Shown piece after piece: positions 24,674 to 38,166 of a DNA stretch of 64,000 bases. The DNA is taken from positions 744,001 to 808,000 of the forward strand of contig JAKLMB010000002.1 of assembly GCA_022813625.1 (NCBI GenBank), given 5' to 3'. Each line of letters begins with the position of its first letter. Within the stretch, counting starts at the first letter, position 1. The DNA is from Aaosphaeria pasadenensis (Eukaryota > Ascomycota > Dothideomycetes > Pleosporales). The position numbers and the translations under genes were made by a program. A model generated the notes under the pieces. That model saw only the letters and a program-made list of their open reading frames with translations. It had not been told where the DNA came from and ran no database searches.

Positions 24674-25300
24674 GGTAGCGGTGGGAGGGGGTGTGGATAG
24701 GTCGTGGAAAGTCGTGGAGGATGCGAAAGCGGTTGTGAAGAGCTCGTGTGCTCCGTGCCGTGCAGTGGGGTTGGGGTTCGCGACGACCAACGTTGTTGTT
24801 TAGGTGGGGCGAGATCCCGGTAGGCGGTGGCAGTAGGCAGTGTTTATACCTTCGCGTGTGCTGGGCGTGATCTGAATGTAGAGCAGGTAGGCAGGCAGGA
24901 AAGGAAGTGAAGAAGTGAAGAACAAAGTACAATGATAGTCAAACAGTCGGTCAGTGGATGAGTCGGTCAAGTGCCAATTCAGGTCAAGTTATGTTATTGA
25001 TTCATTCGTCGTCCTCTTCTTGGTTGGTTGTTGATTCTTCGTCTTGTTTATCCCGCGCCCGTTCGCTGTTTTTCGCCTGCCATTGGTCTAACCGTTGAGT
25101 CTAACCCAATCCGGTCTGGTCACTATCAGTCACATCACACTTCACTTCCATGCTTCTTCACATCACTTCACGTCACTTCACGTCACTTGGAGCCTCTTCA
25201 CTTCACCGCAATATTATTCGGTTCCAATTACAACATATAACAACAATGTTCGGCGGATCTACCTGTCAATGCCACCCAGAGTGTTGTGGCCGACCAAACG
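24674..25300. other. CKS1 upstream region
   Basis: Presumed promoter of CKS1 (transcribed leftward). No gene was seen. It ends in a short CACTTCACGT-type tandem tract at about 25,131-25,206. Confidence 0.5.
25131..25206. repeat. Imperfect CACTTCACGT tandem tract
   Basis: Several imperfect copies of TCACTTCACG follow each other (ATCACTTCACGTCACTTCACG and neighbours). This is simple sequence just left of the diverged repeat region. Confidence 0.65.
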
Positions 25301-25399
25301 TTCTACATCAGCATCTCTCAGGCCTGTTCCCAGTTTTCCATAGACATATTTTGGACCTGAAGTGCATTCGGATTTGGTATCATACTTTCCTCCAGAATC

Positions 25400-28300
25400 A
25401 AAAATAGATGTTTCCTTGAAGCAAGAAAAAAGTCTCTCCATATGCATAACAAACGATGATTTTCGAATGACATGAACACGCATGCGGTGAGCAAACGTAG
25501 ATCTCATTCAACATATTTGTGCAGGTCTCGTAGGCCAGACAAGACATGTCTTCGAGTTTATTCGCATTTGATGTCCGACCTAGGTACCGCAACCGGGAAC
25601 AGGATGCATGATGCTGTGTATTTCCGATACTATTGAATATTTCGTGTATTGCGACAAGAATTTCTGAGGCATGGGACACTATACATGCGAGGCATCATAT
25701 GGTTGTAAATGTGCTTCTCGGGGCCCAGCCAGCAACCATATTTCGTGGAACAACCGAGCTTTGGTTATGGAGATGACGAACAAGAAGGAAGGGCATGCTC
25801 GTCGGCCTGGTGGTGGAACGGGTGCGGACGTTTTTCATCGTTAGAATAGTTGAGCTCATCAAAGTGAATGGTCGAGAAGTTCGGAAAAGTCCTCATGCGA
25901 CGTATGGACAGAGATTTTGAAGCTGTAATATCAAATGAATCCCTGTAGCAGTTTTCCGATCATTTCGACGATCTGAGCAAGCTGCCTGCCATGATACCTT
26001 CATCGATACGCTTTCTTCCCCAGCATATAAAACCGCGTAGAATCTTTCGAGGGTTGTTCACACCACACGCCACATGGAATGTTTTTTCTGGTGATTTTCG
26101 AAAGATTCTGACCAGCAGCCCATGTGCAGACAACCCATCAGGGTTTTTGTATGTTGGTTTTCGGAGGCATAAAATTCGACATCCGGGCTAATGGGAAAAG
26201 ACAGTTCCTCCATGAAGAGAGTCTGGTGTGAATACCGCCACGTGAAAGACGAGACCGCTTCGTATATCGCGTCGTGGACACGCATTTCGAACAACATGCG
26301 ACGCAACGTGGTCCACTTCAAACTTTTTCGACAGCTATCGACGGCACCCATAGGCCACAATCGTAACTATTTAGGATACACAAAAACTATAATCGTGGGC
26401 ACAAGTAAGGGCACATGTCTTCGATCCAGAGTTTCATTTGGGATCCCTCCATTTGAAAGATGTAGTAATGATTGCAACTACATTTGGCCGACACCGCAGC
26501 CCAGTGTCGCAAATGTTCCATGATTTCTCGACCGAAATCTTCCCATATTGCGTCGGGAATAACGTTTCGTCTGCCCAACCGACAAAGAAACATGGCACAG
26601 GAAATGTCATGCTAGGAGCTCACCAGCCATACGATAGATTATTTCTATGGTAGTGAAAGTATCCCATTGTTCTGGTGATGCTAAGGTAGGCTGCCATTTG
26701 GGTATATAGATGGGGGGTCCGCCCGCGGTCTTGTGCATGGCACTGACCATGAAAGACCTTTGAAAATTCGAATTGAATACTAGAATCTAAAGACATGCTA
26801 CACGCACCGAATCATCAGGTCTTCATCGTGTAAATTGGCAAACGTTTCGAATGCGGAGAGAGGAAAGGTTCCGCACATAAGGTAAACGTGACGTACTTTC
26901 GAGATTTCGAACACCAGATCATGTCGTTGGACCAGATAGTTTTATGTAGAACGGGAGCAACGAAAACAACAACATGTTATATACCGTGCTTTGGTTTGGG
27001 CTTTCGGCTTTCGGCTTTCGAGACTGGCGGAAATGAGCATATTCTTTTCCTATTCTTGGAACATTTCGAGTTTTGACTTGTCAATAGACGGGCAGACACG
27101 CACGCAACATAAATACTGCACATGGCAGATTTGATAATTTTCTTCTCGGGCAGTGCCATTCCAGGAAAAAAAGGATGGCTTCTGGTTCTCAACAGCAGAG
27201 ACGGGCCATGAGATTGATTTCAGCCCATTTCTTGAGTTTTCGGATTTTCGCAGACGAGCAAACCCAGACAGAACATGCAGCTGAGAGAAACTCACTTCAA
27301 GATTTTCATCTCATCGATAGCCAAATCATATCAAGGGGATCCATGGGTTTCGTCTTGCAAACAATGCAAAGTGTTCCGACCCTGTGGTGTAAGGACCCAT
27401 GTGCCCCGACCCCATCAGGATGTTCGGGGCTGCATTTCCAATATCCGGGAATTTTCGGTAGAAGAGAGAAAATGTTTGGATAGTTCTGGCCTTTGTTTTC
27501 CCTTGGAACATGGCAACGCATGTATCATAATTTCAAGATGAGATTTTCATGAAACATCCACACTTGCCAATGTTTGGTAAGAACACTTTTGCGAGAAACC
27601 AGTAAGATGTCCTATACACTGCTTTTGACATTTAATGTACCCCAAAAATCCAGCAAGCAGACATAATAGTTCTATGGAGTAGGCTGATGTAATTGGGAGT
27701 TTCGCTCTCATGCATGTCGTCGGGATCTTTGGAAAAGGATGCGTTCATCTGGCCAGTCACGTCGTACTGGAGCAAGATGAATCGTGATATTTAAGTCTTT
27801 CTATGTCTCCATTCTATCAGGTAGCGAGGCTGCAGTCATCGAGAATGAACTCTCTCTGAGCAATTTCTGAGCTATACTGATTTTCGCAAATTGAAGGAGG
27901 ATCACGGGAAGCCGCATAGCAGACATTCACTCCTTCTTTTGGACGCACATGCACGCCAATGCAAAGTTCTTTAGCATGTGGCGGTATGTCTTCCAATTTA
28001 TTTTGGATAAAGTTCTGTCAAATACCAGTTGCGACAGGATACTGGCATACATACTTTCCGAGACAGCATGTAGTGAAAGAACGTATGTTCTGTGGCTAAT
28101 TGTTGTTTTTCCTCCGAGGACAGCCATGTCTCAGCCTTGATTCTTTTTGTTGGAAGGAAGAAGGATGCGGAATCTCTCACATGACATGATGGTGGAATCT
28201 ACCGTGATCTCCTGGAACAAAAGTCATAAACAATTTCGTTTGGGATTTGGATGGCGGCTTTTCGGATCGGAAGTCGTGATATTTTAAGCTTCAAGGGTGT

Positions 28301-30100
28301 GAGTCTGCACCACATGGGAAGACCTCTTCGTTTGTTCTCGGCGATCCCAACAAACACGCATACCCAGGATTCTGATAAGTTTCTGAATGAAATGGGAATG
28401 TATAATCTCTCATTTTATCGGGGCACTGATTATTCGATACAACATCATGTATTGGATGCACATGGTTTTTTGGCGAACGACTTCAAGTCATCACAATGAA
28501 AGATTGTCGATTTTGGAAAACGAAAGGCGAATGCACCATCGCAAAGTTTTTTGCACCGTTACTTTCTCGAAACATCGAGAGGGTGGTCTTCGAGAATGAT
28601 GAATGGAACAGACAAAGTGCTGCACTGTATAGTACTCATCGATCACAGCTCTTCTCATGCGTGAATTCGATCGGCTGGACCATGTTGTACATCGTCCATA
28701 TTGTTTAGATTTTGAATCGTGGTCATTGACTGTCCGCTTGCAGTGAGGGTGAAACGGTCGACCCTTGCCCCTGCTACCTCTTTTTTTACTCATGATATCT
28801 TGACATTGGATCTCTTTGATATGATTTGAGAACAAAGTAACTATTCACTGCAGCGACAATTAACGAAAGTGCTCTTGTTCTTTTTCTGTGTTAGGTTACG
28901 AAATGTTACCTTTGGCAACGTTACTCGGTAGACACGAAGTCGCACCTTCCTCTCTAAGGACCAGACGCGTTCACCCGACCATGCAATGTTGCCATAGCCA
29001 TTCTAAGATGTAGTTTTGGTTTTGTGAAAGGTAGATGAGCGGTGCTCCCATTTCTTCCCTTCCCCGTGTTTTTGGAGCGAGAGACCAACGAAACGCGTAG
29101 GAACAATTTGTTCGGATGCTTCCGGTCATGCGCTCTTTGTCATACTTTCTGGACAAGTGTTCTCGAAGACATGAACTGACGTTTGAACATTTTGGAGCTA
29201 TGCGTTCAATCGTTTTGTTTCTTCCAAAATCATTGAAAGATTGCGTGCTCGACGGTGAGAATAAATTTCCCTGTTATCGCTGTAGCGCTTGCTTATGAGA
29301 TGGACAAGCGGTATTGAATCAAATGTCGGGCGACAGAGGTAACATGAGGTTCATTCATATATTCTTTGTTTCATGTCCATGCCAGCATAACCTTGATTGA
29401 TTGGAAAAATAAGTCTCATGTTCGCTTCACCGAAAACAACATAGTCATGTGAATATGAAGTTATTGGTTTAATTTTCTTCAGGGGAAGCTCTTTTCCATT
29501 TTTGTTCTTTTTGTGCTCTTTGCGTCTTGTTCAGCTATAAGGTTTCGGGCCCAGACCGGTTGACGCTCTCAAACTGAAACATGGGTCTTCCATTGTCCCA
29601 TGGAAAGATAGTCAGTGGAATGATTGTACATGCAGAGGTTGAGTGTTCGCTTTTGTTCTCTCGAAGACCACATTTGTTTTTTTGAAAACGAAGGTGCTTC
29701 AATGAAGGTCCTTCACTGGGATTTGATCCTGTCCACGCGGAAAAAAGGGGGAAGAGACACGAAGGGACATGTTCTCAACTTTTGGAACTCGGGTCAACCG
29801 AAGAGGCCACATATGATGCGTAGTTACTTGTTTTTTTTCTCGTTGTTCTCTTCTTAGAAGGCATTGCAGGCTCGAATGTGTTTAATTGTGGAGAAATTCG
29901 TCTCTGGAAGTGCGGGTCTTTATATCAAGCCAGAATCTTGAGCGTTTGTGGAGTCGTTTGAGGAGACTATCAAATTCACTGCGCCTGCCCACGTGAGTGA
30001 TGCCTTGGGTTGGCTGAGAAATCATGTGAGACTGTTCGAGGGGTCAGTCCTCTACTCTTATGAAATTCTTTTTGGGCTGAACGTATGGGTTCGGATTGCG
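25400..30100. repeat. Gene-free tract with diverged copies of the AGACACAGCCAGACGACATG repeat
   Basis: About 4.7 kb without a supported gene. Scattered sites resemble the core of the repeat array at 38.8-41.5 kb: TAGGCCAGACAAGACATG at about 25,531; ACCGACAAAGAAACATGG near 26,579; GCAACGAAAACAACAACATG near 26,956; GACGAGCAAACCCAGACAGA near 27,252, followed by ACATG; GAAGAGACACGAAGGGACAT near 29,751. An inverted copy seems present near 27,711. Shared side features are TTTTCGG/TTTCGAG runs and CCCATG or CACATG words. No transposase, reverse transcriptase or terminal repeats were recognised, and CpG is not depleted as severe RIP would leave it. Unit boundaries are much less clear here than in the right-hand array. 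Confidence 0.5.
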
Positions 30101-30724
30101 TGTGATCGTGTACTATAGTACGCCCCTTGTGACGTTATCCTCGTAGCCACCACCTTGATTTGTTTCACTACGCTGACTGGTTTAAATAGTCGTAAACACG
30201 ACCCCGAAACGAGAAAAATAGCCAGTCACGTTCTTGAAGAATGTATGCAGTCACTGCGCTAGTGCTGTTCACCGCAGACACGCACGGGGACAAGCGATAC
30301 ACCAAAGCCATTTGTTATCGGAGGCTATGTTGCGTACCCATCGATCACACTTCTAACAGTAATTAGTATCACGCGTTGAATCTATTGAGGACCCTGAATC
30401 TCGTCGCATAAACTTTACAGCTCATGAGCTCCAGTGGAGGTCAACCTAGACAAGGTTTCCTTCGTCCACAACGTCATACCTATATGCAATAATCGCAAGC
30501 TTTCACACCAGACCCAGCGATTTGATTTGGTGAAGGATTCAGTTACTTACTAATTATATTGACGAGATACGCCCCGCATACTCCGGTTGATAGTTGTTGC
30601 CGTCTATGGCCCGTGCAGCAGCTGTGCCACTTTATAGCTGCTATTCATCTAAATATCTTTTGGTGCCACACAGTCTCTTCATCTGAACATCCTCACTTGT
30701 CTTTTGGTGAGTTTCAAACAAGTC

Positions 30725-32499
30725 ATGTCTTGGACAGCCGCACTTGTGGTTGTTGCTCTTACAACCACGAGCTATCTGTTCCATAAAACCTACGTTCATC
30801 GTTCTAGGATCAATGACCTAAGAAAGCAAGGCATCGTAAGCTATCGAAGAAATTGTTTCTTGTCTTGAGACCTGACGTATCTCCTAGCCAATGCCAAAAG
30901 AGTGGAGTTGGTTCACTGGCCACCTCCTAACGCTTCAGAAATACGTCGACAGACTACCACCTGATGCGAACGTGAACCTTGCTATGCGGGATCTCGCCCG
31001 CGAGTTCGCCGATACAGAGGTTTTTTTGATGGACTTTTGGCCTGTGTATCCGCCGCTTCTAGTGGTATATGATCCTGATGCCGCTGTCCAGATAACGACC
31101 AAGTACAATCTGCCAAAGACTGATATGCATTTGCAATTCATGAAACCGATTACCGGCGGGCCAAATCTCATATCCATGAGCGATCAGGAGTGGAAAATTT
31201 GGCGATCACTTTTTAATCCAGGTTTCAGTTCATCAGTCATGATGGACAATGTGCCCCATATCGTCGACAAAGTCCAAATCTTCCTTGAAAGGCTGAAAGA
31301 AGGGGCAAAGAACGGTATTGTGTCGCTGGACAGCCTCACAACGAGTCTGACTATGGATGTCATTGTCAAATTGACGCTGTCAGTTCCCCCCAGATCCGTG
31401 CACACTGATAAACCCTCATCTTACATAACTCGCCAACAGAGATGCCGATCTCGATTGCCAACGTTCAGAAAGCGCACTTGTTAGTGCGATGAACAACATC
31501 ATCGCGTGGCATTCATTCTGGGATCCAAGGATTCTGCTGCATCCGTTCCGCCCTCTCGTTCAAAGGTACTATGGCAGAGTAATGAATACCCATATTCGAA
31601 AGGAGCTGATCAAGCGATTCAATGATCTGAAGCAAGCAAAGCTTGATAACAACGAAGCAATAGAGCACACATCTGGAAAGTCTGTAATAGCTTTGGCAAT
31701 CGAAGCGTATATCAAAGAATGCCAACAAGACATACGTACTCTAGAACTGGACGAGCACTTCGCACGCTATGCAACTTATCAAACTCGTCTATTTCTCTTT
31801 GCGGGTAACGACACCACCTCATCTACTATTGTATATGTCTTCCATCTTCTCTCACAGCATCCGGAAGCCTTGAAAAAGCTGCGAGACGAACATGACACCA
31901 TCTTTGGAACCGACGCAGATCAAACACCCCGAATTTTAAAGGAAGAGCCTGCCCTATTGAACAAGTGCTCGTTCACACTCGCAGTCATTAAAGAAACGTT
32001 ACGTTTGTACCCACCAGCAGCAACGATGCGCGCTGGTCGCAACGGGGTATCTATTACCGATCGTCACGGAAATACTTATCCAATGGATTATGTAGGCGCA
32101 ACAATTCTTCACCCAGCAGTCCATAGCAATCCTCGCGTATGGGTTTCGCCGGAGAAGTTCATTCCTGAGCGGTTTCTCGTCAGCCCAGAGCATGAACTGT
32201 ATGTAAATGCTGCGGCCTACCGTCCTTTTGAGCAAGGGCCACGAAATTGTATTGGACAGACACTTGTATATGACGAAATTCGTACTGTAATGGTCATGAT
32301 AGCAAGGAGCTTTGATATAGTGGCTGCTTACGATGAGTGGGATGCCATCAGAGAGCGGCAAATGAGTGGTTTGTCACGCCTTAAGGTTTGGGCTATGGGG
32401 AAACCTATCAAAACTGTACATGGCGATAGAGCATATCAGACCGAGAAAGCAGGAACACACCCTGCAGACGGGTATCCTTGCCGCGTATCCTTACGTTGA
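30725..32499 (+). CDS. Cytochrome P450 monooxygenase
   Basis: Exons 30725-30835, 30888-31378 and 31440-32499 give 553 residues; introns are 52 bp (GTAAGC/CCTAG) and 61 bp (weak donor GTCAGT/AACAG). The ATG at 30725 starts a membrane anchor (MSWTAALVVVALTTTSYLF), followed by the proline hinge PMPKEW. P450 signatures: WRSLFNPGFSS C-helix region, AGNDTTSS I-helix (about 322-329), KETLRLYPP with ExxR at 386-389, PERF, and heme loop FEQGPRNCIGQ with Cys near 471. All core residues are present and both splices keep frame, so the enzyme should be functional at the ER membrane. The nearest relatives I would expect are fungal secondary-metabolism or xenobiotic P450s; the substrate is unknown. No biosynthetic core gene lies beside it: it sits alone with an ankyrin gene between two repeat tracts. 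Confidence 0.93.
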
Positions 32500-33035
32500 G
32501 ACAATCAATGGACTGATAGGGAAAATAAAGCCCGAAATATTGTCTTTTGGAACATCTCAAGAATGTGAGGCGCGAGGCAGCAAATTTATTGTGAAAGGCT
32601 GGACCACATAGTGGTATTCTACACTCAAGCGTAAAGGACCGACCATCTTTAACAGGCCACTCAGCTAAAGAGTTGTTATCGTCCACATTCTGTATTGGTG
32701 GCTTGACTTTGCATAATGCCCTGCCAGGGTACCAGGCCACAGCAGCGAGCATACCTTCTAGAGGAGTGATTCGCAGCAATGTGGTCGTACTACCCAGCCG
32801 ACATATCACATGCTACAATTGAGGTAGCCAAGATTTACTATGAACTAATGATACCGCGATCGCTTGCATGCCATTTCTGAGTCAGAATAGTGGCGTGGGT
32901 TGGAGTTAAAGACATGCTGTTGTCTCAGCCTGATCGGTAGATTGCATATCAGGCGGAGAATTGGCCTTATTAAAATCACAGCCTGTCCCATGTCCATTGT
33001 CATCGTATATCGATTTTCAACCCTAGCTTCTGAGT
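32500..33035. other. P450/ankyrin intergenic region
   Basis: 536 bp between two genes in the same direction. It must hold the P450 3' end and the ankyrin promoter. No further gene was seen. Confidence 0.5.
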
Positions 33036-36000
33036 ATGCGTGACGATCAATGTATTGCGAGATTTGCTGCTGAGCAGCTAATTCCTCCTCTGGAAAACTC
33101 TGAACGACTAACGACGCTACCTGACCCGAATTTCGTGGGCTCTGGTGACCGCGATACTGCTCAAACACACCTATTACATATCCGCCATGGCGTTAACGGA
33201 AAGAGAGAGCCGTCCAAAGCCCTCAGAGCAAAGATCGGCCTCCGCGGACCAGAAAGGATTGAAAAAATGAACAACACCTTCACCCTGCAAGAACGCAGAG
33301 ACGCCTTCGACGAGTTACTGTGCAGACAAATGCCAATAGGGGTCGCGCAGGCAGTCATGGACTTCCACTCCAATCAGTTCTTTGATGTCAATGTTCGCCA
33401 AGATACCCCAGTTATGGAGTTTCAGAGGAATCAAGCTGTTCGTGGCCAAACTGCTGTTAAAAGTCAATGGCTCCAACTTGCGACTGAGAATAACCAAGAA
33501 GATTATGTTCGACTTCTAGCCAGTCGTCACCCTACGCAAGATAGTCTTGATCAGTCGTTAAAGATAGCTATCACTCAAAATTCCACCAAAATCGCTACGG
33601 AGTTGCTTCGTAATGGAGCCAATCCCAACGCATGCCATCCTGATTTCTTTCTGCGGTCTAAGAATGGTGACATGGTCTGGACAAAATTACTCTTGAGTTC
33701 GCCGAAGCATGCCATCGACCAATACGAAAAGGACAGAGCACTGGGGGTGGCCGTCAAAAATGAAAACTTTGAGATGTCACATATTTTACTCTCTGAAGGG
33801 GCAAATGTGAATTACTCGTCTGGGCTGTGCATAACCTCTGCCATACGCATGAATCAACTTCGGATTCTTACCATGTTGATATCCAAGGCGCCAATGATAA
33901 GCCAAACAACGCTGGAGAAGGCGATCGAGTGTGCTTGCACTTTGGAGTCCCCCATGCCTGCAAATCGAGTAGACACCCTCAGCATCCTACTTTCTGCAGG
34001 CGCAAGCGTTCCTTCCCATGACGTACGCATATTTCTAAAGGATGCGTTACGAAGCAATAACAAAGCTTTGGTCTCGTTGTTGGTAAAACATCAACAGATA
34101 GCCAGAGACGATGCCACTGATGCTATATGGGAATGGTCCCCGAACGCCTCCGAAAACGACGTAATGGACTCATTACGTTTCCTCGTATCTGCAGGACCCA
34201 GTGCATGGTCACTAGGCAGATTGATCTACTGGGCAGTCGAGAGAGATTACCAGACACTGATCGCTTCACTGGTCCATTATGGAGCGTCTCTTGATTTCAA
34301 CGATGCAGCAACGGTTCGAGGGGCCCTCAAGCGCCGCGATCTCGGGCTCCTGAACCTATTGCTCAATGGTAATGGAATGAATCCGGGTACCAGTGTCTCA
34401 ACCAATACAATTCTGGCATGCGCAATTACGGATGCGCTAGCTTTGCCAGTTAGAAGAAACTGACACGAGGCAATGATCTTGCTTGTATCGAAAGGTGTCA
34501 AAGGACCCAAGATGGATCAGGCGTTGTTGGATATAGTCGCAAACCAAACGCTGTGTGAACCTTTTATCGTCCGAATATTCCTGGACGGAGGTGCATCTGT
34601 TAATTTCAGCGCGAACGGAGAGAATTGCATTCTTAGAGCTGCTGAGGAGGGGGATCACATCATATTGCATCTTCTTACAGAGCCCAGGTGGGGTCCTTGG
34701 ACTCGAAATCTCTCCGCAGCCGTCCTAAAAGTATATCAATCCCGCGAAAATTCCAGCATCTCTGAAGTCATCAATACCCTAAAAGTGCTCTTCAAACATG
34801 GCGCGGACTGTCGAAGTGACTCCGTTGCTCATTCATTGCTCTGTGCAGTTCGGAATAGTCATGAAAGGGAGAGCCAAAGTATTGCTGAGCTCTTTCTGAG
34901 ATACGACGTCAATGTCAATTATCTAGAAGGCGAAGCTGTAAGGGAAGCTCTGAAGCTTAAGGATATGAGTATTCTTGATTCAATCTGCAGATTGGGAACT
35001 ATCGACGAAATATCCTTCGCTCGAGCTCTTCGGTCTGCTATAGAGGCGTCAAGAGAAGATCACTCAAAGTTACGGTGCTTGCTCCAGCATTATCGGAAGT
35101 TTTCCATCGTTTTAAGTGACATGCTTCTTGAAGAGGTGGAAAGAGCATCTTTTAATGGGGATGATAAAATCGTCCACTTACTACTAGAGAGCGGCGCGGA
35201 AGTCAATCACAGAGGAGGGGCCGTGTTCAGAAAAGCCATTGGGCCGATATCAATGCCCAATTCTCTCAGCATCGTGCGAATTCTCCTAGCTAAAGCACCA
35301 AACCAAGCCTCTCTATGCGTCGCTTTCGATGAGTCAAGGCAAACGCAGTGTGCACTGATGCTCAGACTCTGTCTGTTCGAGTCAATACTCGACAAGGGAT
35401 ACAAGGGAGAGAGCATTCATGCCTCTCTCATTGAAGTTATCACTGCGGCCAATCATGATCGTACCATACCCCGTTTACTTCTTCAAAGAGGAGCTGATGT
35501 CAACTTCAGAGACGGCGTAGCATTGGAGAAGGCAGCCACTTATGGAAACCTGCCCCTTATGAGGATGCTCGTCGGTCATGGCGCCGATACAAAGTCTCTT
35601 GACAAGGCTTGTAAGGCTGTTTGTCACGGAAAATTGACTAGCTCTAGTCGCATGGACCTTTTTGAATACTTACTTGAAACTGGAAGAGTCTCGAGGGATT
35701 GTATTACCTATGCTCTGACATATATAGTCCTCCACGGTAGCCGAGAAGAACGACTGCTTGATCTTTTTGCTCGACATGGGGCCCGCATCGAAGAAGAAAC
35801 CATTCTCACTTTAATAACTGAAGGGGATCACGCCACAGCTGCGATTCTCCTGAAAGACAAAATTTTGGATGATGAGACACGTTCTCGTGCTATTGAATCC
35901 TGCCTTCAGCTTGAAAGTGTCCCAAGGCTTCGATTTGCGAAACTCATCACAGTCCATCGAATTGAAAGCACTGTGTGGAAAGCCGCTTTACACAAGTCAA

Positions 36001-38166
36001 TCCAGGATCAAGATCTCAAATTCCTGAATCTACTGATTGTTGAGTGCCCCGAACAAAATCTTGGACTGAGAGAAGCCCTTGTAATGGCAACAGAAACCCA
36101 GAATCCATCCCTGGTACAGGCCTTGCTGTCTAAGCAACCCGGGTCTAGTGCAATAGACAGAGCTTTCGAATTGATTTTGGATTCAAGTAAGATGTGCGAC
36201 AATGATGATTCAATAGCAACATGCCTTACTCTTCTGAATTCCAACCCTCGCCAGTCACTGAAGGATCGTGCTCTTCTCCAAATGTTGGAACGTTACAAGA
36301 AGGAGCATTTCGACTTTATCGAGGAGATAATCAGAAGAGGGGCTGATGTTAACACAGACTCGTGTGCCTGCTTTGTTTCTGCAGGTATACTCGACGATCG
36401 CAAGGTCTTCAATATGCTGCTTCGGTCCAAGGCCTCCTTCGACCTTGTCGTCAAGACACTTGTAAATTGCTTCCCGCAGACCAAATACGAGCGCTTGATT
36501 GAACTTTTGTCCACCACCCTAAACTATGAAGGATATGAAAGCAAACATTCAGCGGTCGATGTCGTTTTTAGGGCTATGCATCGTTTCCCTAGAGGCCACA
36601 AGTTGATAAGGTTGCTATTGGATCATGGCTATCCTGCAGGACATACTCTGTGCCCGAATTTGGGCAATCCAGAAGCCGTAACCCCACTTATATGGGCCCT
36701 TGGACAAACGCGACTTGGAATTAGCGACGATGTTATATTGGAATTGTTGAGAAGAGAGGAACGAGGTTTGTTCACCTAGTCCACTGATGGGACCACCTTA
36801 CTGGTACTGACTGCCATTAGCAAATGCGAACTTCACAACAGAGAGTTCAGGAACTACTGCCATCAACTTAGCAACTAGATTCAGTCGGCATACGATACTC
36901 GAGAGATTGGTGGAAATCAAGGCTAACCTATCTGCGACCGATTCGTCGAAGAAATCTCCCCTTTTCTATGCAACAGCGAGCTTGGATAACACGTCTGTCC
37001 ACTTGCTGCTTGAAAATGGTGCACAGTGTAATGATGGAAGCTTGCAAGAAGCCGCCCGTCTTTGCAATGTAGAAATGATATCGCTGCTTCTCGGTAAAGA
37101 CCACGATCCAGACTTTTCCAGCGACATACATCAAGGGAGGACAGCATTAGGAGAGCTCTGTCGCTATGCTACCCTGAAGACGGGACAAGACATTGCAGCC
37201 GCATATGATGCAATCAAAATGCTCATTCATTCGCTGTCCAGTTTGAAATTCAGAGTAGAAGGGAAGTCCATTTTGCACTTAGCTCTCGACAATGAGCAGC
37301 CGATGGAAATCACCGGGACTCTGCTGCGGTTCCCAGAGATCTACAAGCATATTTGCACAGACTCGGAGTTATTCATCTTCGAAGATGCGCAGGGAAGATT
37401 CATGTCCCCAGACATCTATGTCAGAGAATATGGTTCACACGAGGAGGATACGAAGTCATCACTTATCGGTCTGCTGCGTATGAAGAACTGCAAGGAGAAA
37501 TGGTTCACGAAGCGTGGCACCCAAGTTGCCCAACCAAGGGGCCTACCAGCCGCGATGAAAGAAGCGGCAGAGAGGCAAGACCTTGCCGATTGGACTGAAA
37601 GTCGCGCCATCCAGCGACGGCATGAGAGTGCAAAGGCTGATCGCAAAATAAAGCGTAAAGATCATAAAGCTACCATTGCACAGACCAAGGAAATGGCTGA
37701 CATCAGCCTGGAAAACGCTAAACGCTTGGACGACCAACAGATCGCACATGATGACAGGCTATCAATTCAGCGGCGTAACAATCTAAGCATTGAACGAGCT
37801 GATGAGATACGACACGTGCAGCACAGAGACCAATTGACGTACGAAGCCGCCCGTAAGAGAATCGAATTGGAATATTCATCGCAACAACAACTACGGCAAT
37901 TGGAATATTCGTCTCAGCAACAGATGAAGGAACTCGAGTATTCCTCGCAGAACAAAGCTCATCAATTGCGATATACTGCACAGGAAAAGGAGGTCGAACT
38001 AGAGAAGAAAATGATCGAGAGAAGAGAGGCGGCGGACATCGAGAGAATGAACCGCCAGCATGCAAGTATTCAACGTGCCGTGGAAGGGCAGAAACTGATC
38101 GAAGCTTTGAACGCAAGGACAGCGAACAGTGGGCAGCTTGCTGTTGAGTGGCAACAACCAGATTGA
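33036..38166 (+). CDS. Giant ankyrin-repeat protein with C-terminal coiled coil, interrupted by in-frame TGA
   Basis: Exon 33036-36765, a 55-bp intron 36766-36820 (GTTTGT/CATTAG with a CTGAC branch site), and exon 36821-38166 make one frame of 1691 codons before the terminal stop. One TGA at 34461-34463 (codon 476) breaks it; the frame is the same on both sides and the repeat text continues directly (VRRN, stop, HEAMILLVSKG). Many degenerate ankyrin units of about 33 residues are visible, with cores such as IATELLRNGANPN, MSHILLSEGANVNY, IVHLLLESGAEVNHRGG, IPRLLLQRGADVNFRDG and VHLLLENGAQCND. The last 240 residues form a charged coiled coil containing three LEYSSQQQ-like units near 37,870-37,970. 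No NACHT, kinase or HET domain was found within the frame. The nonsense codon may be a recent mutation, an assembly error or read through; a product starting at the ATG 34473 is also possible. Confidence 0.8.
37863..37978 (+). repeat. Short internal protein repeat in ankyrin tail
   Basis: Three to four consecutive units of the form LEYSSQQQ(L/M)(R/K)(Q/E), encoded by similar DNA (GGAATATTCATCGCAACAAC and variants), lie in the coiled-coil tail. The last unit reads LRYTAQEKEVE. This looks like local tandem duplication within the helix. Confidence 0.7.

Noticed and set aside
25400..30100. Transposon or protein genes in the gene-free tract
   Set aside because: ORFs are at most about 110 codons, with no reverse transcriptase, transposase or terminal inverted repeats visible.
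31379..31439. P450 as a pseudogene split into two ORFs
   Set aside because: A 61-bp intron joins the ORFs in phase, and all signature motifs are present.
34387..34469. Intron that would remove the TGA in the ankyrin gene
   Set aside because: The candidate donor GTACCA and acceptor CGAG are poor and an 83-nt removal breaks the frame; the one in-frame option uses a GTCTCA donor and deletes ankyrin sequence.
36766..36906. Second break of the ankyrin gene as a frameshift
   Set aside because: A 55-bp GT-AG intron with a CTGAC branch site restores the frame and yields continuous ankyrin text.
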